A stretch of DNA of 64,000 nt from an uncultured Prochlorococcus sp. GTDB taxonomy: Bacteria > Cyanobacteriota > Cyanobacteriia > PCC-6307 > Cyanobiaceae. The translations under genes were made by a program, and so were the position numbers. The stretch covers positions 28,976-92,975 of the forward strand of contig CABZHQ010000001.1 in assembly GCA_902525585.1 (NCBI GenBank). Direction: 5' to 3'. Below the pieces are notes generated by a model. It did not search any database and was not told where the DNA came from. It worked only from the letters and a program-made list of their open reading frames with translations. Shown in pieces: positions 42,385-52,592 of this stretch. The stretch's first letter is position 1. Each line of letters opens with the position of its first letter.

Positions 42385-42639
42385 AAATCTTTTGTCCATT
42401 TTTTTTATGGACAGACTTAACCCAATACCTTCTAGAGCCTTTTGGATGATTTAGGAAATCAGTCCCATAACAACTTGAAACAATTATTGAGGGTCTTGGA
42501 TAAGAACCAATACTCCTCCATAGGGTCTTCTAAATGTATCAATTGGTCTTGATAAAAGAACTTTAATGAGTTTACTTTTTCTTAATTTGGTGAGATCCTA
42601 TTGAGTTCTCCAATTTCAAAAATCCAACATCTTTGAAGC

Positions 42640-42845
42640 ATCATTGCCCAATCTTGATCTAATTTCTCCTTTAATCCATCATGGCTGTTGATGCCTGGTA
42701 GCTATTTTTTGGTGTATCTACTGTCTTTTTCTTTAATTTCGAGATCATTTTGATTTATAAACGTTTCAATAGTTTGGCTGAGTTTCATTGCTCCATATCC
42801 ATTGAGATTGTGGAGATCTTTGTACATCAAATCATTTTTGTCAGT
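42640..42845 (-). pseudogene. Relic of the 3' end and downstream flank of an AT3-SGNH acyltransferase (paralog of 45237-47114)
   Basis: KNDLMYKDLHNLNGYGAMKLSQTIETFI vs KNELMYKDSHHLNGYGAMKLSQTIEGFI; homology continues past the stop. Confidence 0.8.
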
Positions 42846-42848
42846 TGG

Positions 42849-43574
42849 CTAATCTGTAAGAAAAAACTTTTCTTTGAAATTTGTAAAAATTGAGTCGCAA
42901 ACTTCATTGCCAATAAGTTTCATTATTTTTTTTGAATTTAAATTAGCGCCTGTCAATCTTCTGAAGATTTGATCACAAGTATCAGGATCTACTCCTTGTG
43001 AACTGAGTTTATTAACTGTATCTAAATAAGAAAATAACAATCTATTTACTATCAGTCCATCAATAACTGGACATTCATACATTTCGTATCCAATAACATT
43101 AATGAAACTTTCTATTGTTTGCTTTTTTGTTGAAAATTCTTGAAAAGACGAAAATTCCACAAATTTGAATGAATTAACTGGATTAATAAAATGAAGAGCA
43201 CACATATTCCGTGGATTAATTAATAATTTCTTTAGGTCTAATGAAGATGTATTAGTACAAATAATTTTTTCTTCCAAATTAGCCAAATGTTGTATAACTT
43301 CTAACTTTATTTCAAGATTTTCTGGCAAAGTTTCAATAATGATTGATGTTTTTTTAAGAGAGTTTATATCGTTTGAAAAATTAATTTTAAGTTTATCTTC
43401 TTCAATACCTATAATCCTTTGAGTTTTTTTGGATAGTTTATCCTTTTTAATTCCTCTACCTATTAAATTAACATTTATGCCTTTAGATGCTGCAAGCAAT
43501 GCTATTTGCCAACCCATCAAACCGTCACCAACTATTCCTAGTGTTAAGTCGTAAGATTCAAAATTCTGACCCAA
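42849..43574 (-). CDS. 3-hydroxyacyl-CoA dehydrogenase-type NAD-binding protein
   Basis: LGIVGDGLMGWQIALLAASKGINVNLIGR; CTNTSSLDL; CALHFINPV. Confidence 0.8.
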   Translation of the reverse strand: MGQNFESYDLTLGIVGDGLMGWQIALLAASKGINVNLIGRGIKKDKLSKKTQRIIGIEEDKLKINFSNDINSLKKTSIIIETLPENLEIKLEVIQHLANLEEKIICTNTSSLDLKKLLINPRNMCALHFINPVNSFKFVEFSSFQEFSTKKQTIESFINVIGYEMYECPVIDGLIVNRLLFSYLDTVNKLSSQGVDPDTCDQIFRRLTGANLNSKKIMKLIGNEVCDSIFTNFKEKFFLTD

Positions 43575-43712
43575 TTTACCACAAAGCTTATGTTTTTAAA
43601 ATCATAATATAGTTATATTTTTTTGAGAAATATATTTATAATTAATAACTTACTTAGTAATATTTATATTTAAATGAATAATAATTAATTAACTATAATA
43701 AATTAAAAATAA

Positions 43713-44597
43713 ATGGATTTAAATATAAAAAATATTAAAACTACTGAATTGAGCTCTAATGATTTAGAGGAGATATCTAAAATTTTTAAATCATCATTTC
43801 AAATAAGTGTTAAACCTAGCTCTTTATATAAAAAATATGTTAGCAATTTTTTTGGATTTTCTTTTCATTCTATTGTAAGAAATTCTAAAGATGAATTAAT
43901 TGGGATTTATACTTTTTCTCCAAAAATTTTTTCTATTAATAATAAGAAAATAAAAGCACTACAATCTTTAGATACATGTTTTCCTCAAAAAGGTTTAGTA
44001 AACCCTTTTTTACTAAAAAAAGTTGTTAATGATTTGGTTAATTACGCAAAAAATAATATTAGTGATTTGAGCTTTATTTATGGTTTCCCAAATTCGAAAT
44101 ACGAGAAATTATCTAAATATTTTTTAAACTGGAAATATGTCTTAACTCTTTATTCTTATTTAGAAATTTTTCCTTTAATAAGATTATTGTATTTCTCATT
44201 TTTTAGAAATAATAAATACAATAATATTTTAAAAATAATTCCAAATTATGATGAAGTAAAAACTAGAGTTAAATCCGATTTACATTGTAATTTAAATATT
44301 TTTAAAATAAACCTATTGACAATATGGATTACAAAAAATCCTTTTTACTTGCAAATCTTTAATATAAGTTTTTACACAAAAGATTATTATCCTAATAAAA
44401 AAATAGATATTTTTAATAAATTATATTTAATATCTAGATTGTTTATACCCTCAGTTTCATCAACCACTAATAAACCTTGTTGGTTGATAAGTAAATTTTT
44501 GCCAAAATTTAATTTATATGCCATCTCACTAAATGATGATTTAGATTTTAAAAAATTATATTTAGATGTAAATTTTTTGTGGAATGATGTACCTTAA
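43713..44597 (+). CDS. GNAT-like acyltransferase domain protein
   Basis: N-terminal GNAT-like fold pattern, IYTFSPKIFSINNKKIKALQSLDTCFPQKGLV. Confidence 0.5.
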   Translation: MDLNIKNIKTTELSSNDLEEISKIFKSSFQISVKPSSLYKKYVSNFFGFSFHSIVRNSKDELIGIYTFSPKIFSINNKKIKALQSLDTCFPQKGLVNPFLLKKVVNDLVNYAKNNISDLSFIYGFPNSKYEKLSKYFLNWKYVLTLYSYLEIFPLIRLLYFSFFRNNKYNNILKIIPNYDEVKTRVKSDLHCNLNIFKINLLTIWITKNPFYLQIFNISFYTKDYYPNKKIDIFNKLYLISRLFIPSVSSTTNKPCWLISKFLPKFNLYAISLNDDLDFKKLYLDVNFLWNDVP

Positions 44598-45057
44598 AAG
44601 AAATCTAAATTGCTTTTTTCTTACATTTAAATACATTTCCTAGATGATATTCGAATGCTTTGATATGTATGAATTTATCACAAAAAAAAGGTATAAACCG
44701 ATAAAATAATTTTTTATTTCTTGGAAAATATTGAAAGTTAGAAAACCCCTCTGTTTTTTAATTATTATTTTTGTAAATTAACTTTTTAAAAAAATTGGAC
44801 AGAATATTGGTAATTTTTAGAAATTTAGTCTCAAAGTAATAACTGAAAACCCCAGTAAATAGGTAGGTCAGTCTCATAATTTAGAAGGTGTACTGTTTGA
44901 CACACAATTCTTCTTTTGTGGCGGTGTGGCTGTGGCAATAGCTAATTTCTATATTCTTAATGGCTTTATTTATCTAAATATATATATAGATATTTTTTTT
45001 TAATTTTATATGCCACATAGGGGCAGAACCCGCTAAAGGTAGATGGGTATTTGGATT

Positions 45058-45198
45058 TAGTCTGGGGCAGTATTTGTGGCAGTCTGTGGCTGTCTTGTAT
45101 AAATAGACGTTTTCTCAGTTTTACTTCCATCAGGCATAGTAAATCTTGATCTGGTCTCTCCTTTAATCCATCCTTTCTGTTGCAGCCTGGTAGCTATT
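45058..45198 (-). pseudogene. C-terminal relic of a primase/replication-type protein (tentative)
   Basis: FQKIATRLQQKGWIKGETRSRFTMPDGSKTEKTSIYTRQPQTATNTAPD*; pattern typical of phage/plasmid primase C-termini; partial second copy near 42640-42690. Confidence 0.4.
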
Positions 45199-45236
45199 TT
45201 TTGGAATGTCTACTGTCTTTTTCTTTAATTTCGAGA

Positions 45237-47114
45237 TCATTTTGATTTTATAAAACCTTCAATAGTTTGGCTGAGTTTCATGGCTCCATATCCATTGAGA
45301 TGGTGGCTATCTTTGTACATTAACTCATTTTTGTCATGATTTTTACAGTCTTGATCTGGACATAGTATTGAAAACGCATCAATATAGGCAACTTGTGGGT
45401 TTGCTAATAGAAACTTTTTAATCCTAGTAATTGCTAAATTTTTTGATGAAAGCCATTCGTTCTTGTTTACTTCCGAAATACAAAGTGGAGATATCACCCA
45501 CGACGGACGATACCATTCTTCTTGGCAAGTGTATCCTACTTTTACTTCTGAAAAAGTTGGGGTTGGTGAAATTAGAATGAATTTCATGCCAATATTTTGG
45601 GTTTGTTTAATGAAAGTTGAATATACCTTTGTCCAGTCTTGACCATCTTTGTAGTACTTACTGTAATGGGCCGCAAAAATAATAACGTCTCCTTTTTTGA
45701 ATTTGTTTTTATATTCTCGAAGAGGGGCATGGATATACTCATTAACACCATTTTTCATATCTTTTTTTAAAAGTTTTAGTCCACTACCTTGAGGATGAAA
45801 TATCCAATTAAATTCTTTTTTGTCAGATAATTGAGCCATTACTGGACCATAGTGACCAATGTGACTGTCCCCTAAAAGATAAATTGTTGGAAGGGTTTTG
45901 TTATGGATAATTTTAGTACCAAAGTGAAATTTCATGTTCCATTTATTATATTGATCTCCAATAAATAATTTTCCTTTCAATGGTTTACCAAGTACAACAA
46001 AATTAATTGAAAGAGTAATCAAAACTCCTATGCCAACTGTCATTGTTTTCCACCTTTTACTAAACCAATTATTCTTACGAAGTGGCGTTTCTATGTATCT
46101 ATATGAAGCGATCGCAAGACCAAATATCAGAGCAACCTGGATAGGCGCGGACCACCAATGAATACCAATAGTCCAACGACTAACTGAAAGAACACCCCAG
46201 TGCCATAGGTAAAGAGAATAAGAAATGAGACCTATATAAACAATTTTTGAATTGGAAAAAAATGTGTACGCTGCAGTTCCTTTTTTCAAAGAAGCAAGGA
46301 GTATTGCAGATAGAGAAACTATTGCAACAGTCGATGCTGTTGCCCAAGAATTCTGTAAATACATTATTCCAACCATTATTGCCAGTACAATCAATGGTGG
46401 AAATTTCATAAGAAACTTTTCAATAGATTTTTTTTTCTGAAATCCAATGAAGAGCAAACAACCTGATGCCATTTCCCAAAATCTTGTGGGCATAAGGAAA
46501 TATGCTGCCGGTTGGTTGATTGGATAGAGATATATAAATCCAATTAAAGATATAATTGCTAGTACTCCTACTATCAGAAATAAATTTCGAATTCCATTCT
46601 TAGTCTGGCGGCCAAAACCAGAAAACCAAATTAAAAAAGGAAACAAAATATAGAACTGTTCTTCAACACCAAGAGACCAAGTATGTGTGAACACATTGAA
46701 TTCCGTTCCCTGACCAAAGTAATTTGTTGAATCTATGAATAAATAAATATTGGATAGTCCAAACAAAGACGCGAGACCAGTTTTAAGCGTTGCTTCTGTT
46801 TGTGGGTCGAATAAACAGATTACGATACTTGTTATTAGAACAAAAACTGATAAAGCTGGAACTAATCGCTTGATTCTTCTTTCATAAAAACCACTTATGA
46901 AATCTTTGAAATTTTTACTTGGTCTTTCATAAAGAGATGATGTGATAACAAATCCTGAGATTACAAAAAATATATCAACCCCAAGGTATCCATTCGGTAA
47001 TATTTCTTTGTTGAAGTGATTTATAATCACTGTTAATACTGCAAATGCTCGCAAACCATCTATTTCTGGTCGATAGCGATTTTTTTTAGCTGAATTATTT
47101 ATATTGCTTAACAT
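45237..47114 (-). CDS. Acyltransferase 3 family with C-terminal SGNH hydrolase domain (OafA-like)
   Basis: YRPEIDGLRAFAVLTVIINHF; VDIFFVISGFVIT; LLGDSHIGHYGP; DSHHLNGYGA. Confidence 0.93.
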   Translation of the reverse strand: MLSNINNSAKKNRYRPEIDGLRAFAVLTVIINHFNKEILPNGYLGVDIFFVISGFVITSSLYERPSKNFKDFISGFYERRIKRLVPALSVFVLITSIVICLFDPQTEATLKTGLASLFGLSNIYLFIDSTNYFGQGTEFNVFTHTWSLGVEEQFYILFPFLIWFSGFGRQTKNGIRNLFLIVGVLAIISLIGFIYLYPINQPAAYFLMPTRFWEMASGCLLFIGFQKKKSIEKFLMKFPPLIVLAIMVGIMYLQNSWATASTVAIVSLSAILLASLKKGTAAYTFFSNSKIVYIGLISYSLYLWHWGVLSVSRWTIGIHWWSAPIQVALIFGLAIASYRYIETPLRKNNWFSKRWKTMTVGIGVLITLSINFVVLGKPLKGKLFIGDQYNKWNMKFHFGTKIIHNKTLPTIYLLGDSHIGHYGPVMAQLSDKKEFNWIFHPQGSGLKLLKKDMKNGVNEYIHAPLREYKNKFKKGDVIIFAAHYSKYYKDGQDWTKVYSTFIKQTQNIGMKFILISPTPTFSEVKVGYTCQEEWYRPSWVISPLCISEVNKNEWLSSKNLAITRIKKFLLANPQVAYIDAFSILCPDQDCKNHDKNELMYKDSHHLNGYGAMKLSQTIEGFIKSK

Positions 47115-47612
47115 GAAATCTTAAGAACTAATAGTTATAATTTAATGCATTTTTCTAAAGATTTTCAATTTTATTAAACTTCACTTTTTTAGAGTTTTAT
47201 AAAAAAATATTTTACTTTTTCGCATAGACAAGCTTTTTGTAAAATGATTTATTACATGTTATGTATTAAAATCTTATGTTTTTTTGAGTACTTATATTTT
47301 TGGCTGTGTTTGGATATGGTATACAATTTAGACGATTTTTTTTATTAAATTAATTTTCAGAAGATACTAGTTGCATGAGAAAACCACTTAAAAGGAATTT
47401 TGAATACTCGAATGATAAAGAATTTTGAATAAATTCAGACCCACCTAAACTTGTAGGTTATTGGGTACGTTATTACAAGATGATGTGTATTGATTAAATG
47501 TAATGCTTATTTTTGCACTGTTTTTTTATTAGGAAAATGATGGAGTCGGAATAAAGATAAATAGCAGAAAATTACAATTAATTAGAGAATAATCTTATAG
47601 GTGTTATCCTCA

Positions 47613-47756
47613 TTGGGCAATAGCTATAAAGAATTGAAGGAATTTTTACAGGAGATTTGGCAGAATCATCATGACCCAACCCATGCAACTTATGGAATAG
47701 TTGTAGTACTAGTATTATTGGCAATTTATAATCGCTTACTCAATAAATATCAGTAA
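47613..47756 (+). CDS. Small single-TM protein (TTG start?), paralog of 52199-52312
   Basis: FLQEIWQNHHDPTHATYGIVVVLVLLAIYNRLLNKYQ. Confidence 0.5.
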   Translation: MGNSYKELKEFLQEIWQNHHDPTHATYGIVVVLVLLAIYNRLLNKYQ

Positions 47757-47894
47757 CAAGAAACCCCTCCAGAAATTCAAACTACTGAAAGGGTTATTAA
47801 ATCGACTTGCAACTATATTGAATCAATCTATGTCTTGCAGCAAACTTAGAGTGTGCTGATGAGGTTTGGCCTCAATTAGTAATAGCAAAAATTT

Positions 47895-48110
47895 TTAAAC
47901 TCCCGCTACTTTTCGTTCCGCATGACGTTTTTTTAGAATTGAATAAGCTTGTGAAGCCCATTTTCGAGAAATATCAAATTCCGCATCTAACTTCTCTCTA
48001 AGTAATTTGCCAATTTTAAATACTTCTAAGAAGCCTAGATAAATTATTACCAGTACCTTAGTTATGTTTACTGCAACAGCTGCTATCTTTTCAATTCTTT
48101 GATCTTGCAT
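47895..48110 (-). CDS. Small hypothetical protein
   Basis: ORF track. Confidence 0.4.
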   Translation of the reverse strand: MQDQRIEKIAAVAVNITKVLVIIYLGFLEVFKIGKLLREKLDAEFDISRKWASQAYSILKKRHAERKVAGV

Positions 48111-48187
48111 TTAAACTTATCCAAGTCCACTAAAATTACCAGTTGTAAGAAATTATGCAAATGTTTTTTCAAACGTTTGAAATTAGA

Positions 48188-48436
48188 TTAAAAATAACTT
48201 CTAAAAATAATGGATTTCTTCCAACCTTTTTTCAATAATTCTGCATATTCTTTTCTTGCAGCTTCAATTGTTTCTACCCTGCTACCTTTCATAACTGGTT
48301 TACTACTTCTTTTATAAACGCAACCATAACTAATCATCATTGCATCAATCCTTTGCGATGGCTTGGAAACATCTTCAAATGGTTCAAAGACTTTAATTCT
48401 TGATCTTTCCTTATTTATAAGAGTAAATTTCTCCAT
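48188..48436 (-). CDS. MEKFTLINK (DUF1651-like) family small protein
   Basis: Strong paralog of 62270-62518; pseudogene copies at 28770 and 52315. Confidence 0.65.
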   Translation of the reverse strand: MEKFTLINKERSRIKVFEPFEDVSKPSQRIDAMMISYGCVYKRSSKPVMKGSRVETIEAARKEYAELLKKGWKKSIIFRSYF

Positions 48437-48630
48437 AAATTAATAATATACAAAAAAGAGGCGACAGAAAACCTTTTGAAAGTTACGCCATAAGTCGGGC
48501 AGAACTAGAACCCTGACTATCTTCTAAAGTTATGCCAGTTATTTTGGAGGAAATTATTTTTGCGTGAATTTTGCGTGAGGCAATTATTTGCGTGAATTAG
48601 TTATTAGCTGAGACTTACTGCTATAACTGA

Positions 48631-48676
48631 TCGGGGCAACAGGATTCGCACCTGAGACCTAGTGCTCCCAAAGCAC
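48631..48676 (-). repeat. tRNA-Pro(TGG) 3'-half remnant c1 (3 mismatches)
   Basis: TCGGGGCAACAGGATTCGCACCTGAGACCTAGTGCTCCCAAAGCAC. Confidence 0.9.
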
Positions 48677-48804
48677 CCGAACAAACAAGGCTATAACTGA
48701 GACTTAATGCTATAGAAGAACTTTTAGAGAAATAAGTATGGACTCATTGGGACTAATATTTTGTATTTTGGACACTTTGTGGGCACATATTCTATTTAGT
48801 TTTT

Positions 48805-48838
48805 AATTGACAGTCGATATAAAATAATGGGCAATTAG
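48805..48838 (+). promoter_or_regulatory. Recurrent promoter module
   Basis: AATTGACAGTCGATATAAAATAATGGGCAATTAG; near-identical at 58247 and 31819. Confidence 0.6.
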
Positions 48839-48848
48839 CTCCTTTCTT

Positions 48849-49232
48849 ATGTCAAGTACTCAAGCCATAGAAAATTTAATTAATGGTTATGCAATAAGTG
48901 AAGATTCTTCTTTTCTAATACCGAATGCAACCGAAGATTTTTTGGCTGTAAGGCCAAGTGGAAATCCAATCTCTGCACAGGGATTAGTGGGAATGTTTGA
49001 TAGTAAAGACTTAGTTGCAGAATCCTCAGAACTAATCAAAACCCACAAAATTGAAATTTACGATGAGATAGCATACGCGGTTTTCACTTTGAATGAAATC
49101 TTTAGTTATAAAGGAAATCAAAATAAAGATCTTTCAACTTACACTTGCATTTTTAAAAATGAAAACGGGACATGGAAATATGCCTGGATGCAAAGATCAC
49201 AAGGAACTACTGATTTGAAAACTTGGGAATAA
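48849..49232 (+). CDS. SnoaL/NTF2-like (DUF3804-like) protein
   Basis: MSSTQAIENLINGYAISEDSSFLIPNATEDFLAVRPSGNPIS...TCIFKNENGTWKYAWMQRSQG. Confidence 0.65.
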   Translation: MSSTQAIENLINGYAISEDSSFLIPNATEDFLAVRPSGNPISAQGLVGMFDSKDLVAESSELIKTHKIEIYDEIAYAVFTLNEIFSYKGNQNKDLSTYTCIFKNENGTWKYAWMQRSQGTTDLKTWE

Positions 49233-49318
49233 ATAAAAAGCTTACTACTTGCATCACAGGATAATTAAGGCTTGGTTATCCTGAATCAATAACACCTTAA
49301 GAAATACCTTTTTGATGA

Positions 49319-49645
49319 ATGTTGAGACTTCTTCCGTTACCGATTTTTATTTGCATTTATCTATTCTCTTGGTGGAGATGTAAAAAAAATATTATCGCTA
49401 GTGATAATCAACTGAAACCTTGCATTGATTGGGCATATATAAAAAATTTACCTCTCCCACCAAAACCTTCATTTGTCGAGTTTTATATTGTTTTTGTCTC
49501 TTCTTTTTTTAAATTTCCCTTTGGGATAATTATTCAAAAACTACCGTTTGGAAAGAAAGTAAGATACTACGAAAGAGAAATGAAATTAATTTTTGATAAA
49601 TGGAATCTAGAAAAAATTAAAAAAAATAATAAACTAATAAACTAA
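49319..49645 (+). CDS. Membrane-associated hypothetical protein
   Basis: ORF track. Confidence 0.4.
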   Translation: MLRLLPLPIFICIYLFSWWRCKKNIIASDNQLKPCIDWAYIKNLPLPPKPSFVEFYIVFVSSFFKFPFGIIIQKLPFGKKVRYYEREMKLIFDKWNLEKIKKNNKLIN

Positions 49646-50015
49646 TAAACTAATTTATTAATATGTTTGGAGTAAAGATATATTAATTTCTAATCATACA
49701 AATATTATTACACCTATTCCCATAACTGTAGTGGGTTGATTGATTATTCCAAAAATTAATTAAAAACCCCATTGATTGGGAAGTTTAAATTTTTTTAGCT
49801 CTATTAGCTCTATTCATTACTTTTCTCAAAATATTATTTTTAATTGATAAATCAGAAATACAATAAAGAGTTAAAAACAAAACTAATTTTGCAAAAAATG
49901 AGATTTGCATAATGAAAATAACCTTACACTAATAAAAGCAAATTTCATTAAAAATGCCAATTTTTTTGAAGACCTTACAATAAGAGGTATTTTAATAATT
50001 GACAGACGATCTAAC

Positions 50016-50040
50016 ATAGAGGGATTAAACCCTCTTTCTT
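50016..50040 (+). terminator. Terminator-like hairpin just before the 50042 ORF
   Basis: AGAGGGattaaACCCTCTTTCTTT; same stem family as 24688. Confidence 0.5.
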
Positions 50041-50041
50041 T

Positions 50042-50302
50042 ATGAATACTTTAATAGTTTCTACTTTTGATTGTTCTTTTGAAGATTTCAATAAATTTGT
50101 AGCAGGTTTCCATGAAAAGGAGGGACATAAATATGTCGAAGAATATGAACTAATCAAGGTAAATGAGCATAAAAGTCACTTAATACTTAAAGTTAGAGAT
50201 TTAGAGGGATTTGCATCTGCTACAAGTACTCCAGAGATGAAAGAGTGGGATAAAGAAAATGGTTATAAAGACATTTGTTATTCTCTCATTCCGGTTGAAT
50301 AA
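50042..50302 (+). CDS. Small hypothetical protein
   Basis: ORF track; follows a TTGACAGACGAT module. Confidence 0.5.
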   Translation: MNTLIVSTFDCSFEDFNKFVAGFHEKEGHKYVEEYELIKVNEHKSHLILKVRDLEGFASATSTPEMKEWDKENGYKDICYSLIPVE

Positions 50303-50394
50303 TATGAAACTCTCAATACTTGCACCGCCAATAGTTAATAATTGACAGCCAACTTAGAGAGAATCGTATAGCATTTATGAAAATAAAATTTTAA

Positions 50395-50760
50395 GTGAAA
50401 AGAAGTTTTTTAATTGGATTGATTGCGGGCATTGCTGGTCTTGCGATTGGTTATAAAGTGCCAAAAGACAAAAATGTTGGTTATGTAATGATTTCTGGCA
50501 GGATTACAAATCCAGAACAAGCAGGTAAATACTTTGAAGCAGTTAATGATGTTGTTGTTAAAGGTTGCGGAGCTAAGACATTATCAGTTGATTTTGAGAC
50601 TGATGTTAGAGAGGGATATGATGGCCCTTTTTCTGTTCTTTCAAAATTTCCAAGTAAACAAGCAGTAATTGATTGTTATGAAGGACCATATCAAAAATTA
50701 ATTCCTTTAAGAGAAGGAGCTATAGAGATGAATTTTAGGATAGTTGAGAGAAATAGATAA
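50395..50760 (+). CDS. DUF1330-like protein with N-terminal TM
   Basis: KNVGYVMISGRITNPEQAGKYFEAV...SKFPSKQAVIDCYEGPYQKLIPLRE; start may be GTG. Confidence 0.65.
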   Translation: MKRSFLIGLIAGIAGLAIGYKVPKDKNVGYVMISGRITNPEQAGKYFEAVNDVVVKGCGAKTLSVDFETDVREGYDGPFSVLSKFPSKQAVIDCYEGPYQKLIPLREGAIEMNFRIVERNR

Positions 50761-50880
50761 GTTTTCCTACTCGTTATATACCTAATAAAGAGTTAGAGTA
50801 GGAACAATGGAAGCATTTGATTGGAGATAACTTCACTAGTTCAAAGCAACTATTTATACCTTCAAAAAAAATTAAAGAAA

Positions 50881-51167
50881 TGACTATTTTTATTGGAAAT
50901 TTATCTTGGGAAACTGAGGTCGAAGATCTTGAACAACTTTTTAGTAATTATGGAGTAGTTAAAAAATGTTATTTACCTCTTGATAGAGAAACAGGAAGAA
51001 AAAGAGGGTTCGCTTTCGTGGATTTAAATGATCATAATTCCGAAAAAAAAGCTATTGATGATCTTCAAGATGTTGAATGGATGGGAAGAGAGATAAGGGT
51101 CAACGAAGCTGAGAAAAGAGACAGACCCAACAATAAAAAATACAATAAATTTAATAGAAATAGTTAG
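50881..51167 (+). CDS. RNA-binding protein, single RRM domain (cyanobacterial Rbp type)
   Basis: MTIFIGNLSWETEVEDLEQLFSNYG (RNP2) and KRGFAFVDL (RNP1). Confidence 0.93.
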
Positions 51168-51589
51168 TTATTATTACTTCGCGATTCTGAAGATTATTAC
51201 TATAAATCAAAAGAAAATTAGAGATTGCTTATTCGTAACTTATAACCATAATTCATCAATTGATTATAAGTTGATTTTATTTGTAAAGAGTTAAGAGAAA
51301 GACGTTACTCCTTATTCTTTTGTAAATAAAAAAACCTTTGTTATCTATATTTTTCTCAATAGACACAAATTCTTTCCCTTTCTCTAGAATTCAAGGTTCT
51401 AATTGGAAATTATCATCTCCTATTTGATAATCTCTTGGATAAATAGGATAAATATCATTAGTTTGATTCTCTAGAGACATATTGAATACCTTACCTTTAC
51501 TAAAAGTACCCTAATACTTTGTGATGGATTTTTTGTGTATCTAGAGAGATTGTTATATGTATATGTTGCACTTGAATGGTTTTAAAGGC

Positions 51590-51780
51590 AAAAAAAAGAC
51601 CCTTGCGAGCCTGGATGATGGGGATTTCTATCATGACAAATTAAAAAGGAACAAACAACCCCATCGATAGGTGATTCTTAATACTTACAAACACCATATA
51701 TAGTGCTAGGATTTTTAAAGAGCTGGGTGATGGGGATTATCAAGCTTTTTTATTTAGGGCGAATCTGTCGCCCTTTTTTT
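51590..51780. ncRNA. RNA locus copy B, inverted relative to copy A (28998-29189)
   Basis: Reverse complement matches copy A over the full length; terminators at both ends (GGGCGaatctgtCGCCC-T7 on +; AGGCTCgcaaGGGTCT-T on -). Confidence 0.7.
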
Positions 51781-52028
51781 GTTTATGAAATTTACTTCTA
51801 AAACCTTAAGTTTGATACTTAATTTGGCTTTTTGTATTTTGGTATTCGTTATTTAGTTACTGCTGTTGTTGGTGCTCTCGACGTTTCATGATTTTGTATT
51901 CTTCATGCAGAGAACCTAAGTGCCAAGCCTCTCTGAATCCTTTTGCACCTTGCATTAGAAGTCTTATATCTGAGGTTGAATGTGACTTCATCTCCAAGAA
52001 CTCTTTCTGCCAAGAAGTTTTATCCAAT

Positions 52029-52157
52029 TTAGTAATCAAATTTTTTCCATTCTTTTTTTCTATCATCCCAGAACTCACCTTGTTTGTCCACATAAGAGAA
52101 AGTTAAATCTTTTACTATCTTTCCAATTTCTTCGTAAAACTTTTCTATTCTTTCCAT
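52029..52157 (-). CDS. Small hypothetical protein (42 aa)
   Basis: MERIEKFYEEIGKIVKDLTFSYVDKQGEFWDDRKKEWKKFDY. Confidence 0.4.
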   Translation of the reverse strand: MERIEKFYEEIGKIVKDLTFSYVDKQGEFWDDRKKEWKKFDY

Positions 52158-52198
52158 AATTATTTTCTTTAGTATTCTTAACTAGAGAGTGTTTTTTT

Positions 52199-52312
52199 AT
52201 GGGATATTTTCACGAGCTTTGGAATAATCAACCAAATGAACTTATCGGTGTAGGCATGTCAATATTCATTTTGTTGGGAATTTACATAGCATTACTCAAT
52301 ACATATAAGTAG
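52199..52312 (+). CDS. Small single-TM protein, 37 aa
   Basis: MGYFHELWNNQPNELIGVGMSIFILLGIYIALLNTYK; paralog of 47613-47756. Confidence 0.55.
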   Translation: MGYFHELWNNQPNELIGVGMSIFILLGIYIALLNTYK

Positions 52313-52314
52313 TA

Positions 52315-52564
52315 ATGGAAAAATTTACTCTTACTAAATAAGGATAGATCGAGGATAAAAGTATTTGAACCATTTGAAGATGTATCGAAGCCTAGTCCTA
52401 GTATTGATGCAATGATGATTTCCTATGGTTGTGTTTATAAGAGAAGTAGTAAACCAGTTATGAAAGGAAACAGAGTTGAAACTATCGAAGCAGCTCGGAA
52501 GGAATACAAACAACTACTGGACGAGGGGTGGAAGAAAACAAGTATCTTCAGGAGCCATTTGTAG
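52315..52564 (+). pseudogene. MEKFTL (DUF1651-like) copy with early frameshift
   Basis: MEKFTLTK* then NKDRSRIKVFEPFEDVSKPSPSIDAMMISYGCVYKRSSKPVMKGNRVETIEAARKEYKQLLDEGWKKTSIFRSHL in a shifted frame. Confidence 0.8.
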
Positions 52565-52592
52565 GCACTAAATACATCAAAGCACATCCTAT

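Noticed and set aside
47100-47600. Possible degraded gene in a long AT-rich gap
   Set aside because: No frame with recognisable protein similarity; cannot support a feature.
51857-52093. 78-aa minus-strand ORF (and the antisense 51888-52106 ORF)
   Set aside because: Weak coding evidence; overlaps a better-formed short ORF (52029-52157). Left unannotated.
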